A DNA stretch of 64,000 nt from Candidatus Poseidonia sp. (lineage in GTDB: Archaea > Thermoplasmatota > Poseidoniia > Poseidoniales > Poseidoniaceae): positions 1-64,000 of the forward strand of contig JAKMEE010000005.1 in assembly GCA_022426155.1 (NCBI GenBank), in the 5' to 3' direction. The notes below the pieces were generated by a model. The model was not told the origin of the DNA. It was given only the letters and a program-made list of their open reading frames with translations, and did not search any database. Below are positions 44,962 through 53,314 of the stretch, in pieces (position 1 is the first letter of the stretch; every line of letters begins with the position of its first letter). Made by a program: the position numbers and the translations under genes.

Positions 44962-45465
44962 ATGCAAGAACTCGCAGGCATTGAGAATCATCCAATGAAG
45001 GGTCAATATCCCTGCCGTTTACCAGTTTGGTGGGCACGCCATGGATCAGTCCATAAAGATCCAAATGAACGAGGCGTGAGTGGTCGGAAAATTATCCTGC
45101 AAATTGTGAAGAATTTTAAAAAATTTGAGAGATGGGTGGCCAAAATACTCCGTGCACCAAAGATTCTTCGACGCCCGTTGGATCAAATGAACAGCACACT
45201 ATGGGAATTGTGTGATGGCAGTCGCACATTTGCTGAAATTTGTGTGGTGATGAATGAGATGTATCAAGAAGAAATCGCTCCAGTCATTGCACGTACATCT
45301 GTAGCGGTTTCACTGCTCTCTTCACATAATCTAATGGTGGTACTTGAGGAACCGCTCAATCAACGATGGCGGGTAGGCCCAGGATTAATTCCTGAGTACC
45401 ATGAATTGGAAATCTCGGAAAATGAAGCCTATGACCTGGAACTACTCGCTGGAGAAACACCTTAG
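44962..45465 (+). CDS. PqqD-like (RRE fold) protein
   Basis: 167 residues. The middle (PLDQMNSTLWELCDGSRTFAEI and the following helices) is the PqqD/RiPP-recognition-element pattern: an aliphatic strand, LW.LCDG.RT, then a helical HTH-like part. A basic N-terminus precedes it. PqqD domains bind leader peptides of peptide-derived natural products, but stand-alone variants of other function exist. No radical SAM or precursor gene is adjacent. Ends overlapping the convergent ArsC-like gene by 24 bp. Confidence 0.68.
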   Translation: MQELAGIENHPMKGQYPCRLPVWWARHGSVHKDPNERGVSGRKIILQIVKNFKKFERWVAKILRAPKILRRPLDQMNSTLWELCDGSRTFAEICVVMNEMYQEEIAPVIARTSVAVSLLSSHNLMVVLEEPLNQRWRVGPGLIPEYHELEISENEAYDLELLAGETP

Positions 45466-45795
45466 GCAATCTGGAATCGCTTTCAACTGTTCGATAGGTC
45501 TTGCGACCACCACATTCACTCCGTCATCGACAATCGGGCGTTGTAGGTGCTGAGGGTTCTGAACAAGGAACACGAGTACTTCCTCGAGCGATCCATCTTT
45601 GCTGATTGGAAGGTCTCGGTTCCAACGTAAAAATTCGATGTGAGATTGTTGTGAACGATTCATGAGATCCTTAAGAGTATCAATTGATGGTGGTGCGGCT
45701 TGGTAATCGATAATATTGGGAGACAAATCATGTTCTTGTAACATGTCAACTACTTGACGAGATTTTGAACAACGATTGTAATGATAGACATCCAT
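45442..45795 (-). CDS. ArsC/Spx-family (YfgD-like) protein
   Basis: 117 residues, thioredoxin-fold. YNRCSKSRQVVDML is the N-terminal motif of YfgD-type arsenate reductase homologues (single active-site Cys, CSKSR), and RWNRDLP and RPIVDDG match later conserved parts. Many such proteins are not proven arsenate reductases. ATG 45795 chosen; the longer ORF overlaps the SUMF1 gene. Last of a three-gene minus-strand run. Confidence 0.83.
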   Translation of the reverse strand: MDVYHYNRCSKSRQVVDMLQEHDLSPNIIDYQAAPPSIDTLKDLMNRSQQSHIEFLRWNRDLPISKDGSLEEVLVFLVQNPQHLQRPIVDDGVNVVVARPIEQLKAIPDCLRCFSSE

Positions 45796-45817
45796 GTTAA
45801 TGGCAGGAATTTGCAGT

Positions 45818-46573
45818 TTATGATGGTGTTTGAGGTTCCCAAATAAGACGCAATCCAATTCCATCGCTAGATTTGCTTTCATCGGCAGAAGAACGGGCCG
45901 AGGATCTCGTTGAATCACTTTCTGTAAACCAGGAACCTCCACGAATCACACGGCGAGTGGTCCCCTCAATTGTGAAAGGTTTTTGCTTCCTCCTAATATC
46001 ATAATTCCGAACCCAGTGGTCCATGCACCATTCTGCGACCAATCCATTCATGTCATGAATACCCCATGAATTCGGTTTTTTCAAGCCCACTTCCCGGGTT
46101 GAACTCCCTGCATTACCAGCATGCCATCCATAATCGTCTAACTCTGTATCGGAATTTCCAAACCACCATCGACCTTTTGTACCGCAACGAGCAACATATT
46201 CCCATTCTGATTCACTTGGAATTCGCCATTTCCCAATGAAACCGAGTCGTTCTTGATCCCCCTCAAGTTGGTTTAATTGCTCAAGAAAAACCATCACTTC
46301 GTCAAAGCAAATCGATTCAACTGGCCGTAATCCAGCACTCCATCCCTCCTGAAATTTTGATGGGTTTTCTCCCATCACATCCAACCATTGCGCTTGGGTC
46401 ACAAGTCGTTCTCCAAAGAAAAAGGGTGATTCAATGGTGAGTGAATGAGGGGGATGTTCATGGCGAGCACCGCTGCCGACGCTATCGCCCATCACAAATT
46501 CGCCAGGTTCAATGAGATGAAACGAACCTCCCCAGCGGTCGGTGAACATTGGGCGCGATTGGTCCATGGACAT
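45818..46573 (-). CDS. SUMF1/FGE-like protein, probably non-catalytic for FGly
   Basis: 251 residues, formylglycine-generating-enzyme fold (FHLIEPGEFVMGD, PVESICFDEV, LPSESEWEYV-like IPSESEWEYVARCG, GIHDMNGLVAEWCMD, VIRGGSWF). True FGEs have two active-site Cys near the C-terminus after the RGGSW motif; here this stretch is Ser-rich (SDSTRSSARSSADES) with no Cys. So it likely has another role, such as ligand binding or an EgtB-like part. In a run with an FMN reductase and ArsC-like gene. Confidence 0.85.
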   Translation of the reverse strand: MSMDQSRPMFTDRWGGSFHLIEPGEFVMGDSVGSGARHEHPPHSLTIESPFFFGERLVTQAQWLDVMGENPSKFQEGWSAGLRPVESICFDEVMVFLEQLNQLEGDQERLGFIGKWRIPSESEWEYVARCGTKGRWWFGNSDTELDDYGWHAGNAGSSTREVGLKKPNSWGIHDMNGLVAEWCMDHWVRNYDIRRKQKPFTIEGTTRRVIRGGSWFTESDSTRSSARSSADESKSSDGIGLRLIWEPQTPS

Positions 46574-46577
46574 CGAC

Positions 46578-47132
46578 TCAATCTACGAATTTTCTTGAGG
46601 TGGAAATAACCGATGTGACCAATGCATTCAGACGTTCTTGGAGGGAAACGTCATTCAATTCACCATCATCGTTGAAGGCTTCCTTCACATGTCCAATCGC
46701 CAATTGTTCTGGAACCGGCCAAGCATGGAGCCAGCGAAGTGTGATACGCATGTGATTCAAGGTGTTTGAATTGGTTACACCTCCCAAAGTGGACATCAAA
46801 CCAAACACCTTACCTCCGACGTGTTTGTCATACATCCAATCAAAAGTATTTTTCATGACTCCAGACATTGTGCCGTGATATTCCGGAGACGCGACCAAAA
46901 ATGCGTCGCACTCTGAAATGAGAGCTTGAAACTCTTGCACATGAGGGTGATTCCAACAGCCATCTTCTCCTACAAGTGGTAATGGTTTTTCGTTCAAATC
47001 CCAAAAAAGAATCTCTGCGCCTTGTTCTTCTGCCTCTTTCAATGCTGCATGAACAAGCATCCCTGACTTTGATGATGCGCGGTATTCCCCAGCGAGTCCG
47101 AGTAATTTGAGTCGTTTCTTTCCCATGCCCAT
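46578..47132 (-). CDS. NADPH-dependent FMN reductase family protein
   Basis: 184 residues, flavodoxin-like fold. LLGLAGEYRASSKSGMLVHA is the FMN phosphate loop region, and SPEYHGTMSGVMKNTFDWM is the family hallmark. It reduces FMN, quinones, metals or azo compounds with NAD(P)H. Start at ATG 47132 (or 47126); 4 bp gap to the SUMF1 gene, so co-transcribed. Linked with the ArsC-like protein, a redox/stress role is plausible. Confidence 0.87.
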   Translation of the reverse strand: MGMGKKRLKLLGLAGEYRASSKSGMLVHAALKEAEEQGAEILFWDLNEKPLPLVGEDGCWNHPHVQEFQALISECDAFLVASPEYHGTMSGVMKNTFDWMYDKHVGGKVFGLMSTLGGVTNSNTLNHMRITLRWLHAWPVPEQLAIGHVKEAFNDDGELNDVSLQERLNALVTSVISTSRKFVD

Positions 47133-47228
47133 GGCAGAATGTCTCAACCTTTGAATGTAAGGTTGGTGTAAAATCAAACATAAGCAACCCTTATGCGGAA
47201 CGGTTGCTCGGTTCAAAGTGGTGCTAGC

Positions 47229-49574
47229 ATGAGCGGTGAAGACGATTTAACTTCTGAGACCGACATTGATGCTGAAATTGAATTGGAAGATGTCGCTCTT
47301 ACGGCAGTTGATGACGCCATTAACGCTGTAGAAAATCAGGAAACTCCCCCCACGGAGGACGTTGAAAATTCTCCAGAAAATAAACCCACTTCAAGCATTC
47401 CAGAAATTGATGATGTGGAAAACGTGGAAGAGATGCTTGAAGTTCTCCTCAACATGGGAGAAGAGCGTTCGAGAAAAAATGATGTCAAAGGAGCCCTTCA
47501 AGCATTCAACAAAGCGATTGCACTGGATCCCTCAAGTGATATGGCCTGGTTCAACCGTGGTGTTCTTCTTGAAGCCCAACAGGATGCAAGAGGGGCACGC
47601 CAATCTTTCCAAATTTGCTTGGACTTGAATGAGGAACATGCACCCGCAACGGCGAATATGGCAATTCTTCTCGAACGAATTGGAGATCTGGAGGGAGCCT
47701 ATTCAATGGCAAACCGTGCACTAGGATTCTTCCCTGGCCATCCTGCGTTGGTCGAATTAAAAGAGCGATGTCGAAACAGTGACATTTCAGTTCCTATGGA
47801 AGTCATGGAGCCCTCAATTCCTGTGAGTCAAACATTTGATATGAAACAGGTTGAAAAAATTGCGGAAGAGAAGGGTATCGAGGACCCGGAGGCTCTATTG
47901 AATGAAGCAGTTCATCACGATCACGATGCAGACAATGAGTTGACTCAAGTTGAATTAGAGAGTGCGGCAGAAGTTGTCATTGCACAGCAAACTGTTGTCG
48001 CTGAGCAGGAAATAGTGGTTCAACCAGCACCAGAAATTGTTCCAGAATTACCTGTTCAAGAGACTCAACCAGATATTGATTCGATGGTTGAAGAGGCGAC
48101 CGAGCATCTCAAACAAGGCAATGCTAAGGAAGCACTGGCTCTCCTGAAACCTCACCTCAAAACCATTGGAGCTAAGCACGCACCTGCATGGAGAATTGCT
48201 GGTGGATCTATGGCTCGTCTCAATCTTGATGACCATGCAATTGCTGCCATGACACATGCCCAAAACCTTGAGCCTGAACACGCTCCAGGTTGGTTTAATT
48301 TGGGTTCAGTTCAGCAGAGAAAGGGACTCATAAAAGATGCGATGAACGCCTATCAACGGTCTCTCGAAGCAGATAGCGCGTACCTCAAAGCTGCCGAAAA
48401 ACTCAATGCATTGTCCTTGGAACAAGGATTTATCGAGAGTTATCTTGATTCTTCTCGACGCATTTTGGCAATGGACTCCACACATCCTGTCAAGAACGGA
48501 TTTGTCACCATGCTCATAGATCTTGCACGCGGTGAAAATCAAGTCATGGACCAAGTTTCAGGCTTACCACCAACCCTTCCCGCTGGGCCCGACATGGCAA
48601 AGGAAGCCATTGCATGGATGTCTGAAGAGCCATCTGAATTACATGCGCAGGCACTTTCTCTTAGTCTCCAGCACAGCGATGCTGTATTAATGTGGAAGCA
48701 ATTGATTCAGCAGGATGGAAACAATTCAAACCTTTGGAGAGGTCTAGCTCACGCATTGGAACAAGCAGGTGATTTGGAAACTGCTCAGAAATGTCATGCG
48801 AAGGCAAAAAATATTGATGGAGATGCATCTGCCATTCCTGACGTCCAGACTACCGTTGAACCCGCAATCGAACACCAATTGGCATCTCCTCCAGAAGGGG
48901 AGCAAGAACCTGAACCGGCCGCATCACATGATGCACTTCTCATGCCAGAACCTGTGTTGGATCAACCCTCTGTTCCTGAGCCAGTAGTGGCTGAAGTTGC
49001 TACCAGCCAAGCCAATGATTTACTCATGACTCCCCGAGAAGTCATACCGAGTATTCCTGCAGAAGCTGAGCCAGAAGTTGATTTGGCAAAAGCTGCACTT
49101 GACGCTGCACAAACTGTGGCACGGACAACTCCACAATCAATCTCTTCAAATGCAATCTCCAACCAGGACGTTGCTTGGTTTAATCAAGGAATTCAGTTGA
49201 TTGATGATGGGAAATACAAGGAGGCTCTTTCATGTTTTGACAAAGCCCTCCCTGCCTTTGCAGACGATGATGCAATGATCATTCGGATTTTGAACAATCG
49301 TGGAAATGCCTATTATTTCCTTGAAGAGTATCCAAAATGTGTTGAATCCTACCACCAAGCCATGCTCATTCGACCTACAGAAGTCCGTGGTGAAACATTG
49401 TACAACATGGGCACGGCTTATGCTGAGATGGAACGATATAACGATGCAATCAAATGTTTTGAACAAGCAATCCCGAGAGGCTTGGATACCACTGCCGCCC
49501 GTCGAGCAAAAGACCAAATCCGTCGATGCAATATTTTGCAAAAAGCGATTGATAAGAAGCAAAAACGACGCTGA
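47229..49574 (+). CDS. Large TPR-repeat protein
   Basis: About 781 residues, cytoplasmic (no TM). Tetratricopeptide repeats at ~75-180 (ALQAFNKAIALDPSSDMAWFNRG), ~270-400 (HAPGWFNLGSVQQRKG) and the C-terminus (DVAWFNQGIQLIDDGKYKEAL, YYFLEEYPKCVESYHQAM, YNDAIKCFEQAI), separated by long acidic, Pro/Glu-rich linkers. Scaffold for protein-protein contacts. ATG 47229 preferred; ATG 47193 would add 12 residues. Confidence 0.85.
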   Translation: MSGEDDLTSETDIDAEIELEDVALTAVDDAINAVENQETPPTEDVENSPENKPTSSIPEIDDVENVEEMLEVLLNMGEERSRKNDVKGALQAFNKAIALDPSSDMAWFNRGVLLEAQQDARGARQSFQICLDLNEEHAPATANMAILLERIGDLEGAYSMANRALGFFPGHPALVELKERCRNSDISVPMEVMEPSIPVSQTFDMKQVEKIAEEKGIEDPEALLNEAVHHDHDADNELTQVELESAAEVVIAQQTVVAEQEIVVQPAPEIVPELPVQETQPDIDSMVEEATEHLKQGNAKEALALLKPHLKTIGAKHAPAWRIAGGSMARLNLDDHAIAAMTHAQNLEPEHAPGWFNLGSVQQRKGLIKDAMNAYQRSLEADSAYLKAAEKLNALSLEQGFIESYLDSSRRILAMDSTHPVKNGFVTMLIDLARGENQVMDQVSGLPPTLPAGPDMAKEAIAWMSEEPSELHAQALSLSLQHSDAVLMWKQLIQQDGNNSNLWRGLAHALEQAGDLETAQKCHAKAKNIDGDASAIPDVQTTVEPAIEHQLASPPEGEQEPEPAASHDALLMPEPVLDQPSVPEPVVAEVATSQANDLLMTPREVIPSIPAEAEPEVDLAKAALDAAQTVARTTPQSISSNAISNQDVAWFNQGIQLIDDGKYKEALSCFDKALPAFADDDAMIIRILNNRGNAYYFLEEYPKCVESYHQAMLIRPTEVRGETLYNMGTAYAEMERYNDAIKCFEQAIPRGLDTTAARRAKDQIRRCNILQKAIDKKQKRR

Positions 49575-49638
49575 TTTCTCCACCTCCAAAGACCGACACT
49601 CGGTCAAGTTCAAAAAGGAGTGCCGATGTGAATTCACC

Positions 49639-50019
49639 ATGGACTGCGGAACATGTGAGACAACAGGGCCGATGGTTGTCGTTCAACCTGATGAAATTCA
49701 AGTTGAGTTAACCATGAGCGATAAGGCGACAGAAATGTTGCAACAAGCGTTTGGAGACGACCGTTCACACGCCCTCTTGGTGGGTGTACTAAGCGGAGGA
49801 TGCTCCGGTTACATGTATGATTTACAAATCGTTGAAACTACCGATACAGCATGTCAAGAACTGACCATCAACGGCTTCAGAGTTCTTGTCCCAAGTGCTT
49901 CCAGTCATCTTTTGAACGGTATCGAAATAGATTATGTTGATCGCATGATGGGCGGCGGATTCAAAATCAACAATCCAAATGCATCATCGTCATGTGGATG
50001 TGGCGAGTCCTTCGCTTGA
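49639..50019 (+). CDS. A-type iron-sulfur carrier (HesB/IscA family)
   Basis: About 126 residues. After a short N-terminus with CGTC, the HesB domain has the three Cys of the family: one in GVLSGGCSGYMYDL and two in the C-terminal CGCGESF. It carries Fe-S clusters or iron to target proteins. Start ATG 49639 is a judgement; ATG 49672 is possible. The next gene is YgfZ-like, 9 bp on, giving a small Fe-S maturation operon. Confidence 0.9.
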   Translation: MDCGTCETTGPMVVVQPDEIQVELTMSDKATEMLQQAFGDDRSHALLVGVLSGGCSGYMYDLQIVETTDTACQELTINGFRVLVPSASSHLLNGIEIDYVDRMMGGGFKINNPNASSSCGCGESFA

Positions 50020-50028
50020 GGGTAACAA

Positions 50029-50679
50029 ATGGGTGTTTTCACCTTTGATGCCTCTGTCCTGTTGTTGCAAGGCGATGATTTGCTGCCTTTTCTTGACGGT
50101 TTGACGACCAACAAAGTTGACGGACCGTGCACGACTGTTTTTACAAATTTGCATGCAAAAATCATTGATGTTTGTGAGGTCATCCCATTCAATGATCAAG
50201 TTGTTCTTGTCGGTTTCGAAGCATCAAAATCTAATTTAATTGAACATCTCCGAGTCCGATTTCTGGGAAGAAACATCACTTTACAGGATGTATCCCATCT
50301 TAATCAGGTTTACTTGAGTAACAAGATTGTGAATGCTCCGGAAGGTTCCTTACACCATACAAGTTTCTTTGGTAAGATGGTTATCTGTTCAACGGCGAAG
50401 CCCGTTGAAGTCACATGGTCTGAAAACGATTTTACAGAATACAGAATTCAAGAGTTGTTGCCGTTTTATGGTCACGAAATCTCATCGGATGTGCACCCAT
50501 TAGCCTGCGGCTTGGGGGCCTTGGTTCATCCGCAAAAAGGATGCTACATCGGACAAGAAATCTTGACGAGAATGAGAAGTCGCAACAAAATGGGCAAACA
50601 ATTACTTCGTGTTGAAAACCCCGTTGACGACGCGTTAACTGTTGGTAAAACCCAGTCACTCGTCATTCGAAGAGTCTAA
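50029..50679 (+). CDS. ygfZ: YgfZ/GcvT-like Fe-S maturation protein
   Basis: 216 residues, shorter than E. coli YgfZ (326). The diagnostic motif KGCYIGQEILTRM (K-G-C-[FYW]-x-G-Q-E) is intact. Folate-dependent helper of particular Fe-S enzymes. Paired with the A-type carrier upstream. Convergent with malate dehydrogenase. Confidence 0.9.
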   Translation: MGVFTFDASVLLLQGDDLLPFLDGLTTNKVDGPCTTVFTNLHAKIIDVCEVIPFNDQVVLVGFEASKSNLIEHLRVRFLGRNITLQDVSHLNQVYLSNKIVNAPEGSLHHTSFFGKMVICSTAKPVEVTWSENDFTEYRIQELLPFYGHEISSDVHPLACGLGALVHPQKGCYIGQEILTRMRSRNKMGKQLLRVENPVDDALTVGKTQSLVIRRV

Positions 50680-50689
50680 AATGAAGTCC

Positions 50690-51628
50690 TCAATATCCAA
50701 GGACATCTTTGAGTTGACTCTTGTAAAAATTGGCAGAACCTTGCAAAGAGGCGAGTTCGTCTTCAGATAATTCTAGTTCAAAAATGCGTTCAACACCTTT
50801 GGCCCCAATGATACACGGAACTCCGATGTAAACATCTTCCAAACCGTATTGGCCAGAAAGTTTGCATGAGGCTGGAATCAAGCGCTTTCGGTCATTGAGG
50901 ACTGATTCTGCCATGATTGCGGCTGCTGAACCAGGGGCATAAAATGCTGAACCACGCTCTAGAAGTTTGACGATCTCTCCGCCTCCACTTGCTGTACGTT
51001 CACTGATTGCTTGAATTCGATCTTCTGAAATTAATTGAGTGATGGGGATACCTCCGACGGTAGTGTAACGTGGCAAAGGGACCATGGTATCACCGTGACC
51101 ACCTAGGACCATTGGGGACACATCCTCCTCTGCACATCCAAGTTCTAGCGCGATGAAGTGGGCCATACGCGCACTGTCAAGGACTCCTGCTTGTCCAATA
51201 ACGCGCTCAGGTGAAAATCCCGTCACCTGTTGCATGTGATAGGTCATCAAATCCAAAGGATTGGTAACCATCACAATCGTGCTATCAGGAGCATGATTAC
51301 GAATACCTTCACCCACTTGGGAAACAATATCTGCATTTTTTCCAATCAAATCTTCACGGGTCATTCCTGGCTGACGAGGGAAACCTGAAGTTACAACAAC
51401 CACTTCTGCACCTGCGATATCTGTGTAATCTGCGGTCCCAGTGATCCGGCCGTCATAATTCAGCACATTGGCATTTTGGGACATGTCGAGAGCCTTTCCC
51501 TTGGCAAACCCTTCGTAAATGTCGAGGAGTACAATATCGGCCACTTTCATTTGTGCAAGAACAAAGGCACAAGTTGCACCAACATTTCCTGCCCCAATCA
51601 CTGCAATCTTCCTACGTCCCGCTGCCAT
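50690..51628 (-). CDS. mdh: Malate dehydrogenase (LDH-like type)
   Basis: 312 residues. NAD-binding IAVIGAGNVGATCAFVL, the substrate Arg in TSGFPRQPGMTREDL (malate-type, with R after the mobile loop Pro-Arg), VTNPLDLMTY and the catalytic His in VLGGHGDTMVP. Converts malate and oxaloacetate with NAD(P). ATG 51628 chosen; the ORF-track start adds 42 unconserved residues. Divergent from pntA. Confidence 0.95.
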   Translation of the reverse strand: MAAGRRKIAVIGAGNVGATCAFVLAQMKVADIVLLDIYEGFAKGKALDMSQNANVLNYDGRITGTADYTDIAGAEVVVVTSGFPRQPGMTREDLIGKNADIVSQVGEGIRNHAPDSTIVMVTNPLDLMTYHMQQVTGFSPERVIGQAGVLDSARMAHFIALELGCAEEDVSPMVLGGHGDTMVPLPRYTTVGGIPITQLISEDRIQAISERTASGGGEIVKLLERGSAFYAPGSAAAIMAESVLNDRKRLIPASCKLSGQYGLEDVYIGVPCIIGAKGVERIFELELSEDELASLQGSANFYKSQLKDVLGY

Positions 51629-51799
51629 TATATCACCGAATATGAAGAACCAAATGACGATACTCCATAAGCACAATGGTTCAGATTCCTGAGGGAACTT
51701 CTCAACATCTTCCACTTCTACGAGAAGTTTTGTAGAGTTGCGACCATGGAGCATGAGCGAGGTGTCTAAAAACCCCCTTCAAGTGGGACACATGTCACT

Positions 51800-51812
51800 C
51801 CCCGACTCGGGG
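51800..51812. promoter_or_regulatory. 6-bp palindrome upstream of pntA
   Basis: CCCCGA-C-TCGGGG, a perfect inverted repeat 23 bp before ATG 51836, in the 207-bp gap between mdh and pntA. Next to it is a second, imperfect repeat (agtgggaca/tgtcact). Could be an operator or an RNA hairpin; the rest of the gap shows no gene. Confidence 0.35.
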
Positions 51813-51835
51813 GGCGAAAACGATGCGGTGATGAC

Positions 51836-52999
51836 ATGAAACTTGGTGTTCCCAAAGAACCTGAAGGCGAAACGAGAGTGGCCATTGTACCCTCAAGCAT
51901 GAAGAAATTGACCAAAGCTGGTTTTGAAGTATTTGTGGAATCTGGTGCAGGCATAAACGCCAACTACAGTGACCAAGACTACACTGATGCTGGTGCAAAT
52001 ATCGTTACAAGAGATGAAGCATTGGCCTGTGAAAACATTGTGACCATCCAATTTCCTGGTATCAAAGGCATCTCGGAAGGCAGCAACCTTGCATGTGTCT
52101 CCGACCCATTCCGTCATCCAGAATCTGTCAAAGCCTGCATGGACGCTAACATCACCTTACTCTCCATGGATATGATTCCACGACGCCTCTCAAGGGCACA
52201 ATCAATGGATGTAAACTCCAGCCAAGATAATCTAGCTGGATACAAGGCAGTGCTTCTCGGCGCAGCCCATGTCCCACGTGGAATACCAATGATGACAACG
52301 TCGGCTGGTACCATTCGACCTGCAAAGGTAGTGATCATGGGCAGCGGAGTTGCGGGATTGCAAGCGATTGCCACCGCCAAACGCCTTGGTGCTGTTGTTT
52401 ATGCATCCGATGTCAGAAAATCAGCAGCTGAGCAAATTGAATCAGTTGGTGGTCGTTTCATCGAAGTGGATGGAATGGATGATTTTGAAGATGAATCTGG
52501 TTATGCAAAACCCTTGACTCCAGAATTCATTCAAAAAGTGAATGACACGGTTTGCGGCGTCGCATCAGATGCGGATATCATTGTGACAACTGCTCGAATT
52601 TTTGGACGTCCTGCACCCATTACCGTCCCTTCCTCTGCTGTTAAGGAATTCAAGTCAGGAGCAGTTGTTGTCGACATGAACGCTGATGTTGGTGGAAATT
52701 GTGAAGACACTGTCCAAGGCGAGGTAATAACAACCGAGAATGGCGTTATCATCGTCGGAACCTCAAACCTCCCTGGCACCTTAGCAAACACAGCGAGCAT
52801 GTTGTATTCAAACAACCTAACTACCTTCTATTCATCACTTGTTGATGAAGGAAAGGTCAACATTACCGAAGAGGATGATATTCTCGTTGGTGCACCAGAA
52901 GGTTCTGATTTCTATGTCTCTGGGATGGGCGGAGTACTCATCTGCAAAGATGGTGCAATGCATCCAAAGCAAACTCGCTTGGCGGGGGTGGTTGAATGA
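51836..52999 (+). CDS. pntA: NAD(P) transhydrogenase alpha subunit, part 1
   Basis: 387 residues, the soluble NAD(H)-binding domain I (PntAA). MKLGVPKEPEGETRVAIVP opens the AlaDH/PNT fold; VVIMGSGVAGLQAIATAKRLGA is the NAD Rossmann motif and VVVDMNADVGGNCE a later family stretch. Split from the membrane part, as in many bacteria with three-gene pnt. Overlaps the next gene by 4 bp. Confidence 0.94.
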   Translation: MKLGVPKEPEGETRVAIVPSSMKKLTKAGFEVFVESGAGINANYSDQDYTDAGANIVTRDEALACENIVTIQFPGIKGISEGSNLACVSDPFRHPESVKACMDANITLLSMDMIPRRLSRAQSMDVNSSQDNLAGYKAVLLGAAHVPRGIPMMTTSAGTIRPAKVVIMGSGVAGLQAIATAKRLGAVVYASDVRKSAAEQIESVGGRFIEVDGMDDFEDESGYAKPLTPEFIQKVNDTVCGVASDADIIVTTARIFGRPAPITVPSSAVKEFKSGAVVVDMNADVGGNCEDTVQGEVITTENGVIIVGTSNLPGTLANTASMLYSNNLTTFYSSLVDEGKVNITEEDDILVGAPEGSDFYVSGMGGVLICKDGAMHPKQTRLAGVVE

Positions 53000-53313
53000 C
53001 AACAGTAACTGAAGCAGCCTTAATCGCAAATCTCACACTTTTCCTCCTAGCAATTTTCCTCGGATTTGAGTTGATTACAAAGGTCCCTGCAACTCTCCAT
53101 ACGCCACTCATGAGTGGTGCAAACGCCATTTCAGGAATTAGTGTTGTAGGTGCACTCCTAGGTGCTAACGTTGCGTATAAAGGTGGACAGACGGCTGTAT
53201 CAGGTATCCTGGCATTCATAGCAATCGTCCTCGCAATGATCAATGTCGTTGGAGGATTTGCAGTTACCAATAGAATGCTCAACATGATTGCGGGAAAGAA
53301 CAGGAGGGCTTGA
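52996..53313 (+). CDS. NAD(P) transhydrogenase alpha subunit, part 2 (membrane)
   Basis: 105 residues, PntAB. Three hydrophobic segments (NLTLFLLAIFLGFELI; ISGISVVGALLGAN; ILAFIAIVLAMINVVGGFAV) with the conserved TPLMSGANAISGI. Part of the proton channel. ATGA overlap with pntAA and 1 bp before pntB. Confidence 0.93.
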   Translation: MTTVTEAALIANLTLFLLAIFLGFELITKVPATLHTPLMSGANAISGISVVGALLGANVAYKGGQTAVSGILAFIAIVLAMINVVGGFAVTNRMLNMIAGKNRRA

Positions 53314-53314
53314 A

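Noticed and set aside
45818-46573. Annotation as an active formylglycine-generating enzyme
   Set aside because: The fold matches, but the C-terminal catalytic Cys residues are missing.
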